From assembly GCA_017440575.1 (NCBI GenBank), contig JAFSGY010000074.1, forward strand, positions 1 through 59,831: a stretch of DNA of 59,831 nucleotides, written 5' to 3'. The notes beneath the pieces are model-generated. The model saw nothing but the letters and a program-made list of their open reading frames with translations, was not told the origin of the DNA and searched no databases. This DNA comes from Lachnospiraceae bacterium (GTDB lineage: Bacteria; Bacillota; Clostridia; Lachnospirales; Lachnospiraceae). A program made the translations under genes and the position numbers. Positions 8,052 to 15,901 of the stretch are shown here, in pieces; the stretch's first letter is position 1; the number at the start of each line of letters is the position of its first letter.

Positions 8052-8948
8052 ATGTATTGTTATCGAATCTATGGAATGAAAATGGCAACAGATATGGAGT
8101 TCCGTCAATTGGTTGTATGCGAGGATGATACGCCCGTAGATATCGAGGTGGTAGAAGGCACGATTTCTGATGATATCTATGAGCAGGAGGAGACGTGCCA
8201 GTATATCTTTGGAGAGCAGCGTGGCTGGCTGATTAATAGGACCTGCTATCTGGAAGCAACCAATGGAACGAAGCTGGTCTATAAGCGTAAGCCGGGTGGA
8301 AATATGATGTATCTGCAGACCTATATTTTAGGCTATGGCATGTCTATGCTGGCAATGCAGCGTGGCATGTTGTCAATTCATTGCAGTGCTTTGGCGAATG
8401 ATGAGGGAGCGTTGTTAATTGCCGGTGAGAGCGGAGCGGGAAAGTCCACAGTTACATCAGCCTTTCTGGATCAGGGATATCGCTTAATGGCAGATGATAT
8501 GGCGTGGGTAGAGATTACCGAGGAACAGAAGGTAATGGTAAGACCGGCATTCCCATATCAGAAATTATGTAGAAATGTAGCCATTGACCAAGGCTATAAT
8601 CTGGATGAACTCATTTATATTAATGAGGAAAAGGATAAGTTTTTGGTGCCGTATCGTGGAGAATTTAGCACAGAGGCAGTACCTGTTAAAGGGTTTATCA
8701 TGTTAGGGGTAATCAGAGGCGAAGAAGTGGTATCTTCTGAGGCACAGGGAATGCAGAAGTTCCAGATATGTGCGAACAATCTGTTCCTAAGACATCTACT
8801 TGGAAAAGACAAGTATCAGCCACATATTGGACAGAAGTGTATGAAAATGGCAGCAGGTGTGCCGATATATTTTATCGGAAGACCGGCTGGTAAGGACACA
8901 ACGAAGCAGGTAATAGAAAAGGCTTTCGAGATTGTCGAAAGCCTATAA
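8052..8948 (+). CDS. HPr kinase-like peptide kinase, copy 2
   Basis: The 298-aa protein is a paralogue of the product of 4591-5490, with P-loop AGESGAGKST and the same order of segments. The start codon follows GAGGAATAAGGA, which overlaps the exporter's stop. It is the last gene of the RiPP operon, and its 3' end contains the minus-strand terminator of the two-component operon. Two kinases for one precursor suggests two phosphorylation sites or a kinase that has changed task; Thr58 near the precursor's end is one candidate target. Confidence 0.8.
   Translation: MYCYRIYGMKMATDMEFRQLVVCEDDTPVDIEVVEGTISDDIYEQEETCQYIFGEQRGWLINRTCYLEATNGTKLVYKRKPGGNMMYLQTYILGYGMSMLAMQRGMLSIHCSALANDEGALLIAGESGAGKSTVTSAFLDQGYRLMADDMAWVEITEEQKVMVRPAFPYQKLCRNVAIDQGYNLDELIYINEEKDKFLVPYRGEFSTEAVPVKGFIMLGVIRGEEVVSSEAQGMQKFQICANNLFLRHLLGKDKYQPHIGQKCMKMAAGVPIYFIGRPAGKDTTKQVIEKAFEIVESL
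8916..8944 (-). terminator. Terminator of the two-component operon, inside the end of kinase 2
   Basis: AGGCTTTCGA (8920-8929) and TCGAAAGCCT (8935-8944) form a perfect 10-base stem with a 5-base loop. Read on the minus strand it is followed by TTTTC, and it lies just past the histidine kinase stop codon. On the plus strand there is no T-run. Confidence 0.7.
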
Positions 8949-8956
8949 ATACAGAG

Positions 8957-9778
8957 TTATGAAATATATGGCAGGGTAAAGGAGAAACAGCTTCCTTTGC
9001 CCTCTTTGCTTTCGCAGGATACCGTACCCTGATGACGTTCGATAATGGCCTTTACAATGGATAATCCAAGCCCTGTACCGCCTTCGGAACCGGGCGTTCT
9101 CGCAGAGGAAACGGTATAGGTACGATTGAAAAGCTGTGGAAGATTCTCTTCCGGGATGCCGATGCCGTTATCGATTACCTTGACGAAAAGGAACTGGGAA
9201 TCTTCTGTAGGTTCACATTTTAAGGTGATGTCTGTTCCTTTTGGCGAATATTTGGCGGCATTTGTAAAGAGGTTATCTAGAACACGAACAATTTTTTGTA
9301 TATCGATTTGAATAGAACCAAGGATATTGGCATCAATGTCTAAATGCATCTGATATTCATCATAACGGGTATCTACAATAGCATCGTAGAAATATTCTTC
9401 CAGAAAGGCAGCAGCAGGAACTGTTTCTAATGTAAGTTCTTTTGAGGTGTCTTCAACACAAAAGAGATAGTACATATCCTGTATTAGATTTTCTAAAAAA
9501 AGAGTGCGCCTGTCTATCAGACCAAGAGAAGAATCATAATCCTCTTTGGTCAGATTCTTGCCGGAAGTCAGATAATCAACGGCACTTCGAATCGCTGTAA
9601 TCGGTGCTCGTAAATCATGAGAAATATTGGCAAGCATCTCACTGCGTTCCTTTTCCATTTTTTTTAGTTCTTCATTTGCTTTAATGAGCTGGGAAGTGGT
9701 AGCGAGCAGCTTCGCAGAGAGCGATTCTGCTGTTTCACGTTCTAGCGTTGGTTCTTCAAAGGGATTCTTTTTTATCAT
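8957..9778 (-). CDS. Soluble sensor histidine kinase
   Basis: The 273-aa protein starts with a coiled-coil stretch (about 10-50), then the H-box ISHDLRAP with phosphoacceptor His54, then an ATP-binding domain with the N, G1 (DNGIGIP) and G2 (GGTGLGLSI) boxes. No transmembrane segment and no input domain are present, so it must sense something in the cytoplasm or through a partner. It lies 15 bases downstream of its response regulator and converges on the RiPP operon. A role in controlling the RiPP genes is possible but not shown. Confidence 0.9.
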   Translation of the reverse strand: MIKKNPFEEPTLERETAESLSAKLLATTSQLIKANEELKKMEKERSEMLANISHDLRAPITAIRSAVDYLTSGKNLTKEDYDSSLGLIDRRTLFLENLIQDMYYLFCVEDTSKELTLETVPAAAFLEEYFYDAIVDTRYDEYQMHLDIDANILGSIQIDIQKIVRVLDNLFTNAAKYSPKGTDITLKCEPTEDSQFLFVKVIDNGIGIPEENLPQLFNRTYTVSSARTPGSEGGTGLGLSIVKAIIERHQGTVSCESKEGKGSCFSFTLPYIS

Positions 9779-9793
9779 GATGTATTCCTTATC

Positions 9794-10480
9794 TTATTTA
9801 ACAATGAAGCGGTAGCCCTTGGACCATACCGTTTCTATCATGTTTTCTAATTCATAATCGAGAGTCATTTTCTTGCGTAAACGGCTCACATTTACCATGA
9901 CAGAGCTACGATCTGACTCCTGATAAGCTCCAAAGAGAGCAGTACCGAGGTCTGCAAAAGTAATCTCTGTATTTGGATGCGTGGCGAAATAGAGAAGTAC
10001 TTCATACTCTCGCTTGGCAAGATTGAGGTCAGTTCCTTTGTAGATAGCCTTGTGAGCCAACTTGTCTATGGTTAGATTCTGTACGGTCAAAAGATGGGAT
10101 TCCTGTGCAACGGGAGCTTTCTGAGTACGTCTAAGCAGGACATCGATACGAACCTTTAACTCGCGAAGACTGTATGGCTTTACGATATAATCGTCCCCAC
10201 CAGAGGTAAGACCGGTTATCTTATCATCCTCGGAATCCTTACCCGTCAAAAAGATAATCGGTGCATCGGTGAAGTTACGTAAAGCTTCACTTACCTGAAA
10301 TCCATTCATTTCAGGCATCATGACATCCAGAACAATGCAGTCTGGTATGATTTTCTTTGCAATTTGTATTCCTTTTTTCGGTTCTGAGGATATGTGAACA
10401 GAAAAACCTTCGTTTTCTAGATATTTTTTGTTTATTTCCAGTACCTCAGCATCATCATCAATTAATAATATGGTTACCAT
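9794..10480 (-). CDS. OmpR/PhoB-family response regulator
   Basis: The 228-aa protein has a receiver domain with the acidic pair at 8-9 and phosphoacceptor Asp52 (IVLDVMMP), then a winged-helix DNA-binding domain (about 130-228). I place the start at 10480 (MVTILLIDDD) because AAAGGAG precedes it; an in-frame ATG at 10522 would add 14 residues with no fold role. The gene overlaps the end of the AAA-ATPase gene by 23 bases, so the two are probably translated in a coupled way. Confidence 0.9.
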   Translation of the reverse strand: MVTILLIDDDAEVLEINKKYLENEGFSVHISSEPKKGIQIAKKIIPDCIVLDVMMPEMNGFQVSEALRNFTDAPIIFLTGKDSEDDKITGLTSGGDDYIVKPYSLRELKVRIDVLLRRTQKAPVAQESHLLTVQNLTIDKLAHKAIYKGTDLNLAKREYEVLLYFATHPNTEITFADLGTALFGAYQESDRSSVMVNVSRLRKKMTLDYELENMIETVWSKGYRFIVK

Positions 10481-12203
10481 GATGAACTCCTTTCGTGAGG
10501 GAGATTGCGACTTCTTTGCCACGGAAGGCTACGCCGTATTTGAATATCTCATTTATACCTTTTGAAGTCATATCAGTATCGTATTTGCGGTCATTGATTT
10601 GTTGTAATGCTTGTTCTGCAAGTGCTTGCAAGTCTGAACAATCCTTATCTGCTTTCAGTTCGATGAGAATACCAGGCATATTTGAGGATTTCGGCATGAG
10701 CTGGATATCATATCTGCCTTCGCCAGATTCGCGCTTGGAGGTAACATAGTAGCGGTTATCCAACATAGTACAAAGTCCTAATACTAATCCGTGATAGAAG
10801 TTCTCTCCAACAGTATCGTAGCAGCTGGCAGACTGCATGAGGAGATTACCAAGATGTTGCTGTAAAAGATTAGTATTACCTGAGTAAATTGCCTCCTGAA
10901 TAGCGATTGCAGTAGCCTGTGGGACAATATGCTCTAACTTTTGTAGAATTTCTTTATTATAAACGTAAGCAATTTCCTTGTTTGGAAGAGCAAGCTCGCA
11001 CATATAATCTCCATTAAAGGACAAATCAGAATGAACAACCTTTAAATATCCGGCAACAAGCAGAAAGCTGAAAATGGAAGAAGGATTGCTCTTAATCTGC
11101 GGATAGATAACACTTGTATCTACATAGGTTAAGATAGAGTCACCTTGTAATAAGGTGTGTAAGCGTGCATAGACGTCTTCGTTTGCTTCTGCTAAAATAT
11201 CACCAATAATATCATTACTGCCGGTCGATTGCCAAAAGGCTCTTGGTTCACAATCGTTGTTAAAATAGTTAATAACGGACCATGGGTTAAAAATTTCTTT
11301 TTTACCGAAACGATACCCATCATACCATGCACATATTTCATCATATTTATCATCAGCATGATAGTAGTGAGCCATTTCACGGACTTCATCCGCTGTAAAT
11401 CCAAAGTATTCACTGTATCTGTTATCAAGAACGGAATTAATCTTGAGATTATTTAAACCACTGAATATGCTTTCCTTAGCAACACGAAGTATGCCAGTCA
11501 TAAAACCATAGGATAGATGATGGTTATCCTTGAGGCCTCCGGAAAACAGATTACGCATGAAGAGAATCATTTCATCATAAAAACTACATGTGTATCCTTG
11601 CTGAATAGGAGTATCGTATTCGTCAATAATGATAATCGGTGCGATACCATGATGTTCATGAAGCATTTTGGAAAGAACTAAAAATGCACTTGTTAATTCA
11701 CTGGAAGTTGTTTTTTGCTCTATGATTTTGCGGAAATATACTTTATCAACATCTGCGCAATGTTCAGAATCCAATAATTCATTATGTCTCGCATATTCGT
11801 TGCTGAATATTTCGGAAATTTTACTGATTGTCTCATCTAATGTGGCATACTTAACATCTTTGAAAGTTGTAAATATAACAGGATATTTTCCTTGGTATGC
11901 CTGATATTTTTCACCACAAGTCCAAATCTTTTTATCTTTAAAATAGATCGAAGTATCTTCATCCGTTTTTTCAAAAAAAGTGCGAAGCATATCCATATTA
12001 AGTGTTTTACCAAAACGTCGTGGTCGTGTAAAAAGAGATACCTTAGGACGTTCGTCGAGGAATTCCTTAATAAGCATGGTTTTATCAACATAATAGTATT
12101 CGGAAGCGGCCAGACTGTACTCCGAAACACCGATAGGGAGTGGCAGAGTCGAAGAAGAAGTATAGAGTCCGGATGATGTAGTCGATTGTGTGATATCAGT
12201 CAT
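10458..12203 (-). CDS. AAA-ATPase-like / PD-(D/E)XK nuclease-like protein
   Basis: The 581-aa protein belongs to a widespread gut-bacterial family with an N-terminal AAA-ATPase-like domain and a C-terminal PD-(D/E)XK nuclease-like domain. Visible motifs are the P-loop RPRRFGKT (60-67), Walker B IIIIDEYDTP, and near the end GILIELKADK, the E-x-K of the nuclease fold. The physiological role of this family is not established. AAGGAGG precedes the start. It is the first gene of an operon with the response regulator and histidine kinase, which is odd for this usually solitary gene. Confidence 0.85.
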   Translation of the reverse strand: MTDITQSTTSSGLYTSSSTLPLPIGVSEYSLAASEYYYVDKTMLIKEFLDERPKVSLFTRPRRFGKTLNMDMLRTFFEKTDEDTSIYFKDKKIWTCGEKYQAYQGKYPVIFTTFKDVKYATLDETISKISEIFSNEYARHNELLDSEHCADVDKVYFRKIIEQKTTSSELTSAFLVLSKMLHEHHGIAPIIIIDEYDTPIQQGYTCSFYDEMILFMRNLFSGGLKDNHHLSYGFMTGILRVAKESIFSGLNNLKINSVLDNRYSEYFGFTADEVREMAHYYHADDKYDEICAWYDGYRFGKKEIFNPWSVINYFNNDCEPRAFWQSTGSNDIIGDILAEANEDVYARLHTLLQGDSILTYVDTSVIYPQIKSNPSSIFSFLLVAGYLKVVHSDLSFNGDYMCELALPNKEIAYVYNKEILQKLEHIVPQATAIAIQEAIYSGNTNLLQQHLGNLLMQSASCYDTVGENFYHGLVLGLCTMLDNRYYVTSKRESGEGRYDIQLMPKSSNMPGILIELKADKDCSDLQALAEQALQQINDRKYDTDMTSKGINEIFKYGVAFRGKEVAISLTKGVHHGNHIIN

Positions 12204-12241
12204 AGTCGATACCTCCTTGTAGTTTGTATGCTTATATTATT

Positions 12242-12269
12242 ATTATAAGGTAAAAAAGTAAAAATTCAA
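12242..12269 (-). promoter_or_regulatory. Promoter of the AAA-ATPase/two-component operon
   Basis: On the minus strand: TTGAAT (12269-12264), 16-base spacer, TATAAT (12247-12242). It lies about 40 bases upstream of the start codon at 12203. Confidence 0.65.
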
Positions 12270-12282
12270 TGATGGAATAACA

Positions 12283-12310
12283 AAAGAACCCGCTTCAAAA
12301 CGGGTTCTTT
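12283..12310 (-). terminator. Terminator after the surface protein gene
   Basis: AAAGAACCCG (12283-12292) pairs perfectly with CGGGTTCTTT (12301-12310). On the minus strand the stem ends in TTCTTTTG. It ends the surface protein transcript before the AAA-ATPase promoter. Confidence 0.8.
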
Positions 12311-12330
12311 CAGATATCGATATTATAAAC

Positions 12331-14325
12331 TTATCTCAAAGTTCTCTTCTTAATGCTCATGAAAAGTGCGCCTAACATAGCTACGAGACCAGATGCACCA
12401 ACAGCACCGGCAGCAGTAGAAGCGTCACCAGTCTTAGGAACTTCGTCAGCTAATGGAGCTGGCTCTTCTGCGATAGTTGTTAATGGAACCTCAACAGCCG
12501 GAACAGTACCTGCAAGAGGAACTACATTTTCATCAATTGCTACTGTGGAAGCAGTAGTAGCAGATGGTGTAGAGGATGAACTGGATGAATCATCGGAGTC
12601 ACCAGAGTCATTGCTAGACATCTTGGATACAGCTTCTTCGAAATCCTTCTTTACATCTTTAGCCTTGTCTACAGCGATAACAGCATCATCAAAATCCTTC
12701 TTAGCTTCGATAACAGCCTTTTCAGCAGCAGCTAACTTAGCCTGTAATGCTGTAAAGTTAGCATCAATAATATTGTTCTCAAGGTAATTCTGATATTCTG
12801 CCTGTAAATCAGAATATGTCTTCTCAGCAGCAGCATATTCCTGAGTTGCAGCGTCTAACTTATCATTGGCATCCTTTACCATAGCGTTAATCTCATCAGC
12901 AAGATCGCCGGCAGCATCTACAGCATATTCAAAACGTCCCTTAATAGTTACAATACCCTTGTTGTTTGGATCTTCAGCATCATGAGGCTTCTCTGTATAG
13001 TCATACATAACAGAATCATAAGAGCCAACATATCCCTTATAAAGAGCATCTAATGCATCATAAGCCTTCTGTAATGCCTCTTTTTCATCATTTGATGCAT
13101 TCTCAAGCTCAGCCTTTGCTTCTGCTAATTTGTTCTCTAAAGTAGTCTTGATGTCGCCTAATGTATCAATTACTTTCTTTTCAGCTTCAACGATTTGGTC
13201 AACAGCGTCCTCTGCCTCTGTAACAGCAGCACCACAGGAATCTACTAAAGACTTAGCATCTTCGATAACAGCAAGCTGTTCATCTAAGGAACCTGCATTT
13301 AATTCCTTGATGCCATCATCGATATCAGTCTTATTCTTATCTAATCCTGTTAAAGCAGCTAATTCCTCTTCTGTATAAGTAGGAGTTTCTCCATTATATG
13401 TATATAAGTCATAACCATACTTTGCAGCATATGCATTATAGGTCTTAATCTCTTCTAATAATACAGATTCAGCTGCGTTGTATGCTGTCTCAGCATCGTT
13501 CTTAGCAGCTTCAGCAGTTTCGATTGCTTCATTAATTTTTTCACGCTGTTTTTCAGCATTACTTGCAGAAGGAGCATCCTTGAATGCTGCTAAAGCATCT
13601 TCAGCAACGTCGGCAGCATTTTGAGCTTCCTCAACCTTCTGCTGTGTGAAGTCTTCAACCTTCATTTCAGTGGTATTACCTTCTTCATCAGTAACGTTTA
13701 CTTTAACTTCACCTTCAGAAGTAATGGTTTCAACAACCTGCTTGCCTTCTGCATCTGTGTTGCCTTCAACAGCTTCAACCAGTTTCTCATCATTATTAAG
13801 AAGAGTATCGGTAGCTTCCTTATAATTATCGATTGTTTTATCTAAATCAGTAGCAGTAGCAGCTTTTTCAGTAGCTTCCTTAGCAGCTTCTTCTACTTTA
13901 TTAACTTTAGCATCGTCGCCTTCGTTAACTTCACCTACATTACCAACATGATCTTCAATAGCATCTTCTACATTATCAGCAATGATTTCTTTTGACTCGT
14001 CGATGATAACGACAGCATTTTGTTTGTTATCGATTTTGCCTAAATCTTCTGTAATATTAGTGAGGAGCTCCTTTTGATCATCAGTTAGATTTTCCTGGTT
14101 GTTAATCTGCTCAACAATCTCATCAACAGCCTTCTGAGCCTCATCAGCTTCCTTCTGAGCATCTTCTGCCTTAGCATTAAGCTCGTCCTGAACATTTTCA
14201 ATAACGTTTGTGTTTGTAGCTTCAGCAGCGTTGGAATCCATAGAAATGGATGATGCGACTAACATAGCAGCCATTGCTAAAGTGATACCTTTTTTTACAA
14301 TGGCATTTCCTAAGTTCTTTTTCAT
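12331..14325 (-). CDS. Sortase-anchored coiled-coil surface protein
   Basis: The 664-aa secreted protein has a signal peptide (about 1-34, ending in SNAAEA), then long Ala/Glu/Lys/Asp-rich helical stretches typical of extended coiled coils (about 40-270 and 330-580). A Ser-rich, Pro/Val-rich linker follows, and the C-terminus is a sortase signal: VPKTG at 629-633, a hydrophobic stretch and a basic tail (KKRTLR). It is expected to be linked to the wall peptidoglycan and to hold a fibre-like domain away from the cell. No enzyme motif is seen. AAAGGAG precedes the start. No sortase gene lies in the window. Confidence 0.85.
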   Translation of the reverse strand: MKKNLGNAIVKKGITLAMAAMLVASSISMDSNAAEATNTNVIENVQDELNAKAEDAQKEADEAQKAVDEIVEQINNQENLTDDQKELLTNITEDLGKIDNKQNAVVIIDESKEIIADNVEDAIEDHVGNVGEVNEGDDAKVNKVEEAAKEATEKAATATDLDKTIDNYKEATDTLLNNDEKLVEAVEGNTDAEGKQVVETITSEGEVKVNVTDEEGNTTEMKVEDFTQQKVEEAQNAADVAEDALAAFKDAPSASNAEKQREKINEAIETAEAAKNDAETAYNAAESVLLEEIKTYNAYAAKYGYDLYTYNGETPTYTEEELAALTGLDKNKTDIDDGIKELNAGSLDEQLAVIEDAKSLVDSCGAAVTEAEDAVDQIVEAEKKVIDTLGDIKTTLENKLAEAKAELENASNDEKEALQKAYDALDALYKGYVGSYDSVMYDYTEKPHDAEDPNNKGIVTIKGRFEYAVDAAGDLADEINAMVKDANDKLDAATQEYAAAEKTYSDLQAEYQNYLENNIIDANFTALQAKLAAAEKAVIEAKKDFDDAVIAVDKAKDVKKDFEEAVSKMSSNDSGDSDDSSSSSSTPSATTASTVAIDENVVPLAGTVPAVEVPLTTIAEEPAPLADEVPKTGDASTAAGAVGASGLVAMLGALFMSIKKRTLR

Positions 14326-14365
14326 ACTCTCTTTACTCCTTTATATTTAAACTCTCAATAAATAA

Positions 14366-14384
14366 ACCAACCTGCCTGGTTGGT
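14366..14384. promoter_or_regulatory. Inverted repeat ahead of the surface protein gene
   Basis: ACCAACC (14366-14372), TGCCT, GGTTGGT (14378-14384): perfect 7-base arms with a 5-base centre. It lies just downstream of the predicted start site of the surface protein gene, a typical repressor-operator position. Confidence 0.45.
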
Positions 14385-14395
14385 ATACATAATAT

Positions 14396-14424
14396 GTTAT
14401 ATACATAATTACCAAAAAATGCAA
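14396..14424 (-). promoter_or_regulatory. Candidate promoter of the surface protein gene with upstream repeats
   Basis: On the minus strand: TTGCAT (14424-14419), 17-base spacer, TATAAC (14401-14396). The heptamer TTGCATT occurs three times on this strand (plus-strand positions 14418-14424, 14437-14443, 14448-14454), so the -35 box is itself part of a direct-repeat array that could bind an activator. Confidence 0.45.
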
Positions 14425-14525
14425 GAACTATTTTAAAATGCAAACATAATGCAAAGTAAAAAGTGCACATAATGGCAAAAGAGAGTGAAAAAGCATATCT
14501 ATATAAGAATATGCTGACATAGTAA

Positions 14526-14549
14526 ACAATAGTACTTATCAGCTATTGT
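14526..14549. repeat. Inverted repeat in the long intergenic region
   Basis: ACAATAG (14526-14532) and CTATTGT (14543-14549) are perfect arms separated by 10 bases. It lies between the surface protein promoter and the plus-strand RNA promoter and could serve either as an operator. Confidence 0.3.
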
Positions 14550-14619
14550 ACATAAAGTCAATAACAAAAAATAATAAAATAAAAATAAAATATTTGTTAT
14601 ATTTTGGAAAAAGTGACGG

Positions 14620-14649
14620 TTTACATTTATGTTAACTAGATGATATACT
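14620..14649 (+). promoter_or_regulatory. Sigma-A promoter of a non-coding RNA
   Basis: TTTACA (14620-14625), 18-base spacer and TATACT (14644-14649). No protein gene on the plus strand follows before 15902, and a strong terminator ends the transcript at about 14934, so this promoter appears to drive a stand-alone RNA. Confidence 0.65.
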
Positions 14650-14655
14650 GATGCA

Positions 14656-14934
14656 GTCGTTGTTTTTAAGGGATAACGGCGAAGAGAGAGAGAGCATATA
14701 TTGAATTAATGGTGAAAATAAGGGTGATAGCTAAGTATAGCTGATGTATAAGGGGCATCAGTTGTAGCTGTAGGGTTTTTTAACTCTGATTTTACAAAGG
14801 AAAGCATTAGGGATTTTTACTAGTAGTACAAAATAGGAAGACGTAGCAGACATAGGGGAGTATGTTATGTAACGGCAGCCATTTCATCAGCATGAACTGT
14901 ATCATTACAGTTTGTTAGTGAAGTGGCTTTTTTT
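14656..14934 (+). ncRNA. Candidate structured non-coding RNA, about 280 nt
   Basis: Between the promoter at 14620-14649 and a terminator at 14877-14934 there is no convincing reading frame; the longest ATG frame seen (from 14710) has 11 codons and no ribosome site. The stretch contains a perfect CTGATG/CATCAG hairpin (14741-14746 with 14756-14761) and ends in a nested hairpin: an outer 10-base stem AGCCATTTCA/TGAAGTGGCT with one wobble pair, an inner perfect AACTGTA-TCAT-TACAGTT, then seven T. The neighbouring genes on both sides run on the minus strand, so it is not a leader. The class is unknown; I could not match it to 6S, tmRNA or RNase P hallmarks. Confidence 0.6.
14877..14934 (+). terminator. 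Nested-hairpin terminator of the non-coding RNA
   Basis: The outer stem is 14877-14886 with 14919-14928, the inner perfect stem 14895-14901 with 14906-14912, and the T-run reaches 14934. The double hairpin is longer than a normal terminator and may be part of the RNA's function. Confidence 0.7.
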
Positions 14935-14965
14935 GTGGGCTGGTAGAAAATAGGAACTAAGGACT

Positions 14966-14994
14966 AAAAAAGCCCGGTTAGGAACCGGACTTAG
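14966..14994 (-). terminator. Terminator overlapping the end of the metallophosphoesterase gene
   Basis: On the minus strand the last codons form AAGTCCGGTT-CCT-AACCGGGCTT followed by a T-run, so the stop codon sits in the hairpin loop. It stands tail-to-tail with the non-coding RNA terminator. Confidence 0.7.
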
Positions 14995-15820
14995 ATACGG
15001 AAGAATGAAGCGTGATACTTATTACCTCTCGTGGGTTATGGAATCTTGGAACGGAAGCGTCTCCGAGACCTCTGCTTGATATCATGGTAGAATGACCAAC
15101 GGTGAAGATACCGCTATCGTATTTTGGAAATAATTCCTTTTGATTTGTAATAATACCACCGATGAAAGGCAGACATACAATGCCGCCATGTGTGTGACCA
15201 GACAAAACCAGGTCATAGTTATAAGGAGCGATACCATCAAACTTATCTGTTCCGTGATAGAGCAGAATATTGAAGTGAGAGGTATCAGCATAAGAAATAT
15301 CATTTCTAAGATTTAACATCGTTTTTCGAAAGTCAAGTCCGGTCAGCATAATCGAATCTTGATTACGGGTTAGTGTAACGGACTTATCATTTAAATCGAT
15401 AACACCATATTTTTGGTGAAGTTCAAGTGACTCTTTCAGAGGGGCAGCTTCATCATATTCATGATTGCCATTGATATAGTAGATAGGCGCAAGATCATGA
15501 ATACCCTCTAAGAGATGGGAATAGTTATCAATTGTATGCTCATCATCAATAGAATCTCCGGTAAAAACAATAATGTCAGGATTGGTATCGCGAATAGCCT
15601 GAATCAAATCAGATTCCTGTGTACCAAATTCCTTGCAATGAAAATCAGATATATGTGTAATGCGAAAACCGTCAAAGCTTTCAGGTACTTTAGAACTGGT
15701 GTAGCTATATTTGGTTGTTATTAATGGATTATAGAATCCGCTAATCATGTATATGGCAATAAGTAATGTTGAGATTAGAAAAAGAGTGGTTTTGTTTGTA
15801 AGTAAATGAATATATTTCAT
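14978..15820 (-). CDS. Membrane-anchored metallophosphoesterase (YkuE-like)
   Basis: The 280-aa protein has one N-terminal transmembrane helix (about 10-30) and a calcineurin-like phosphoesterase domain with the full set of metal motifs: SDFH (Asp59, His61), GDSIDD (Asp89), GNHE (118-121) and SGHTHGG near residue 210. The active site should face the outside. Family members act on phosphodiester or lipid substrates; the substrate here is unknown. It is transcribed divergently from the polysaccharide locus, which raises an envelope role but does not prove it. Confidence 0.88.
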   Translation of the reverse strand: MKYIHLLTNKTTLFLISTLLIAIYMISGFYNPLITTKYSYTSSKVPESFDGFRITHISDFHCKEFGTQESDLIQAIRDTNPDIIVFTGDSIDDEHTIDNYSHLLEGIHDLAPIYYINGNHEYDEAAPLKESLELHQKYGVIDLNDKSVTLTRNQDSIMLTGLDFRKTMLNLRNDISYADTSHFNILLYHGTDKFDGIAPYNYDLVLSGHTHGGIVCLPFIGGIITNQKELFPKYDSGIFTVGHSTMISSRGLGDASVPRFHNPREVISITLHSSVSKSGS

Positions 15821-15838
15821 AAATAAATACCTCTATCA

Positions 15839-15861
15839 AATCAACAAATTTTTAGTTGATT
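15839..15861. promoter_or_regulatory. Inverted repeat in the promoter region of the polysaccharide locus
   Basis: AATCAAC (15839-15845) and GTTGATT (15855-15861) are perfect 7-base arms with a 9-base AT centre. They sit in the 81-base gap between the divergent metallophosphoesterase and Wzz-like genes and may be an operator for one or both. No strong promoter was recognised here. Confidence 0.35.
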
Positions 15862-15901
15862 ATATCATACAAAAATAATAAGTAAAGAAAGGTAAGAAAA
15901 A

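Noticed and set aside
10495-12176. Plus-strand frames opposite the AAA-ATPase gene
   Set aside because: They have no ribosome sites or family resemblance and lie over a gene with clear P-loop, Walker B and nuclease motifs.
12353-13845. Long plus-strand frames opposite the surface protein gene
   Set aside because: They mirror the Ala/Glu-rich low-complexity coding strand, have no ribosome sites, and lie antisense to a gene with clear signal peptide and sortase signal.
14710-14745. Short reading frame within the candidate RNA (11 codons from ATG)
   Set aside because: No ribosome site stands before it, and it ends inside a hairpin; a peptide gene is not supported.
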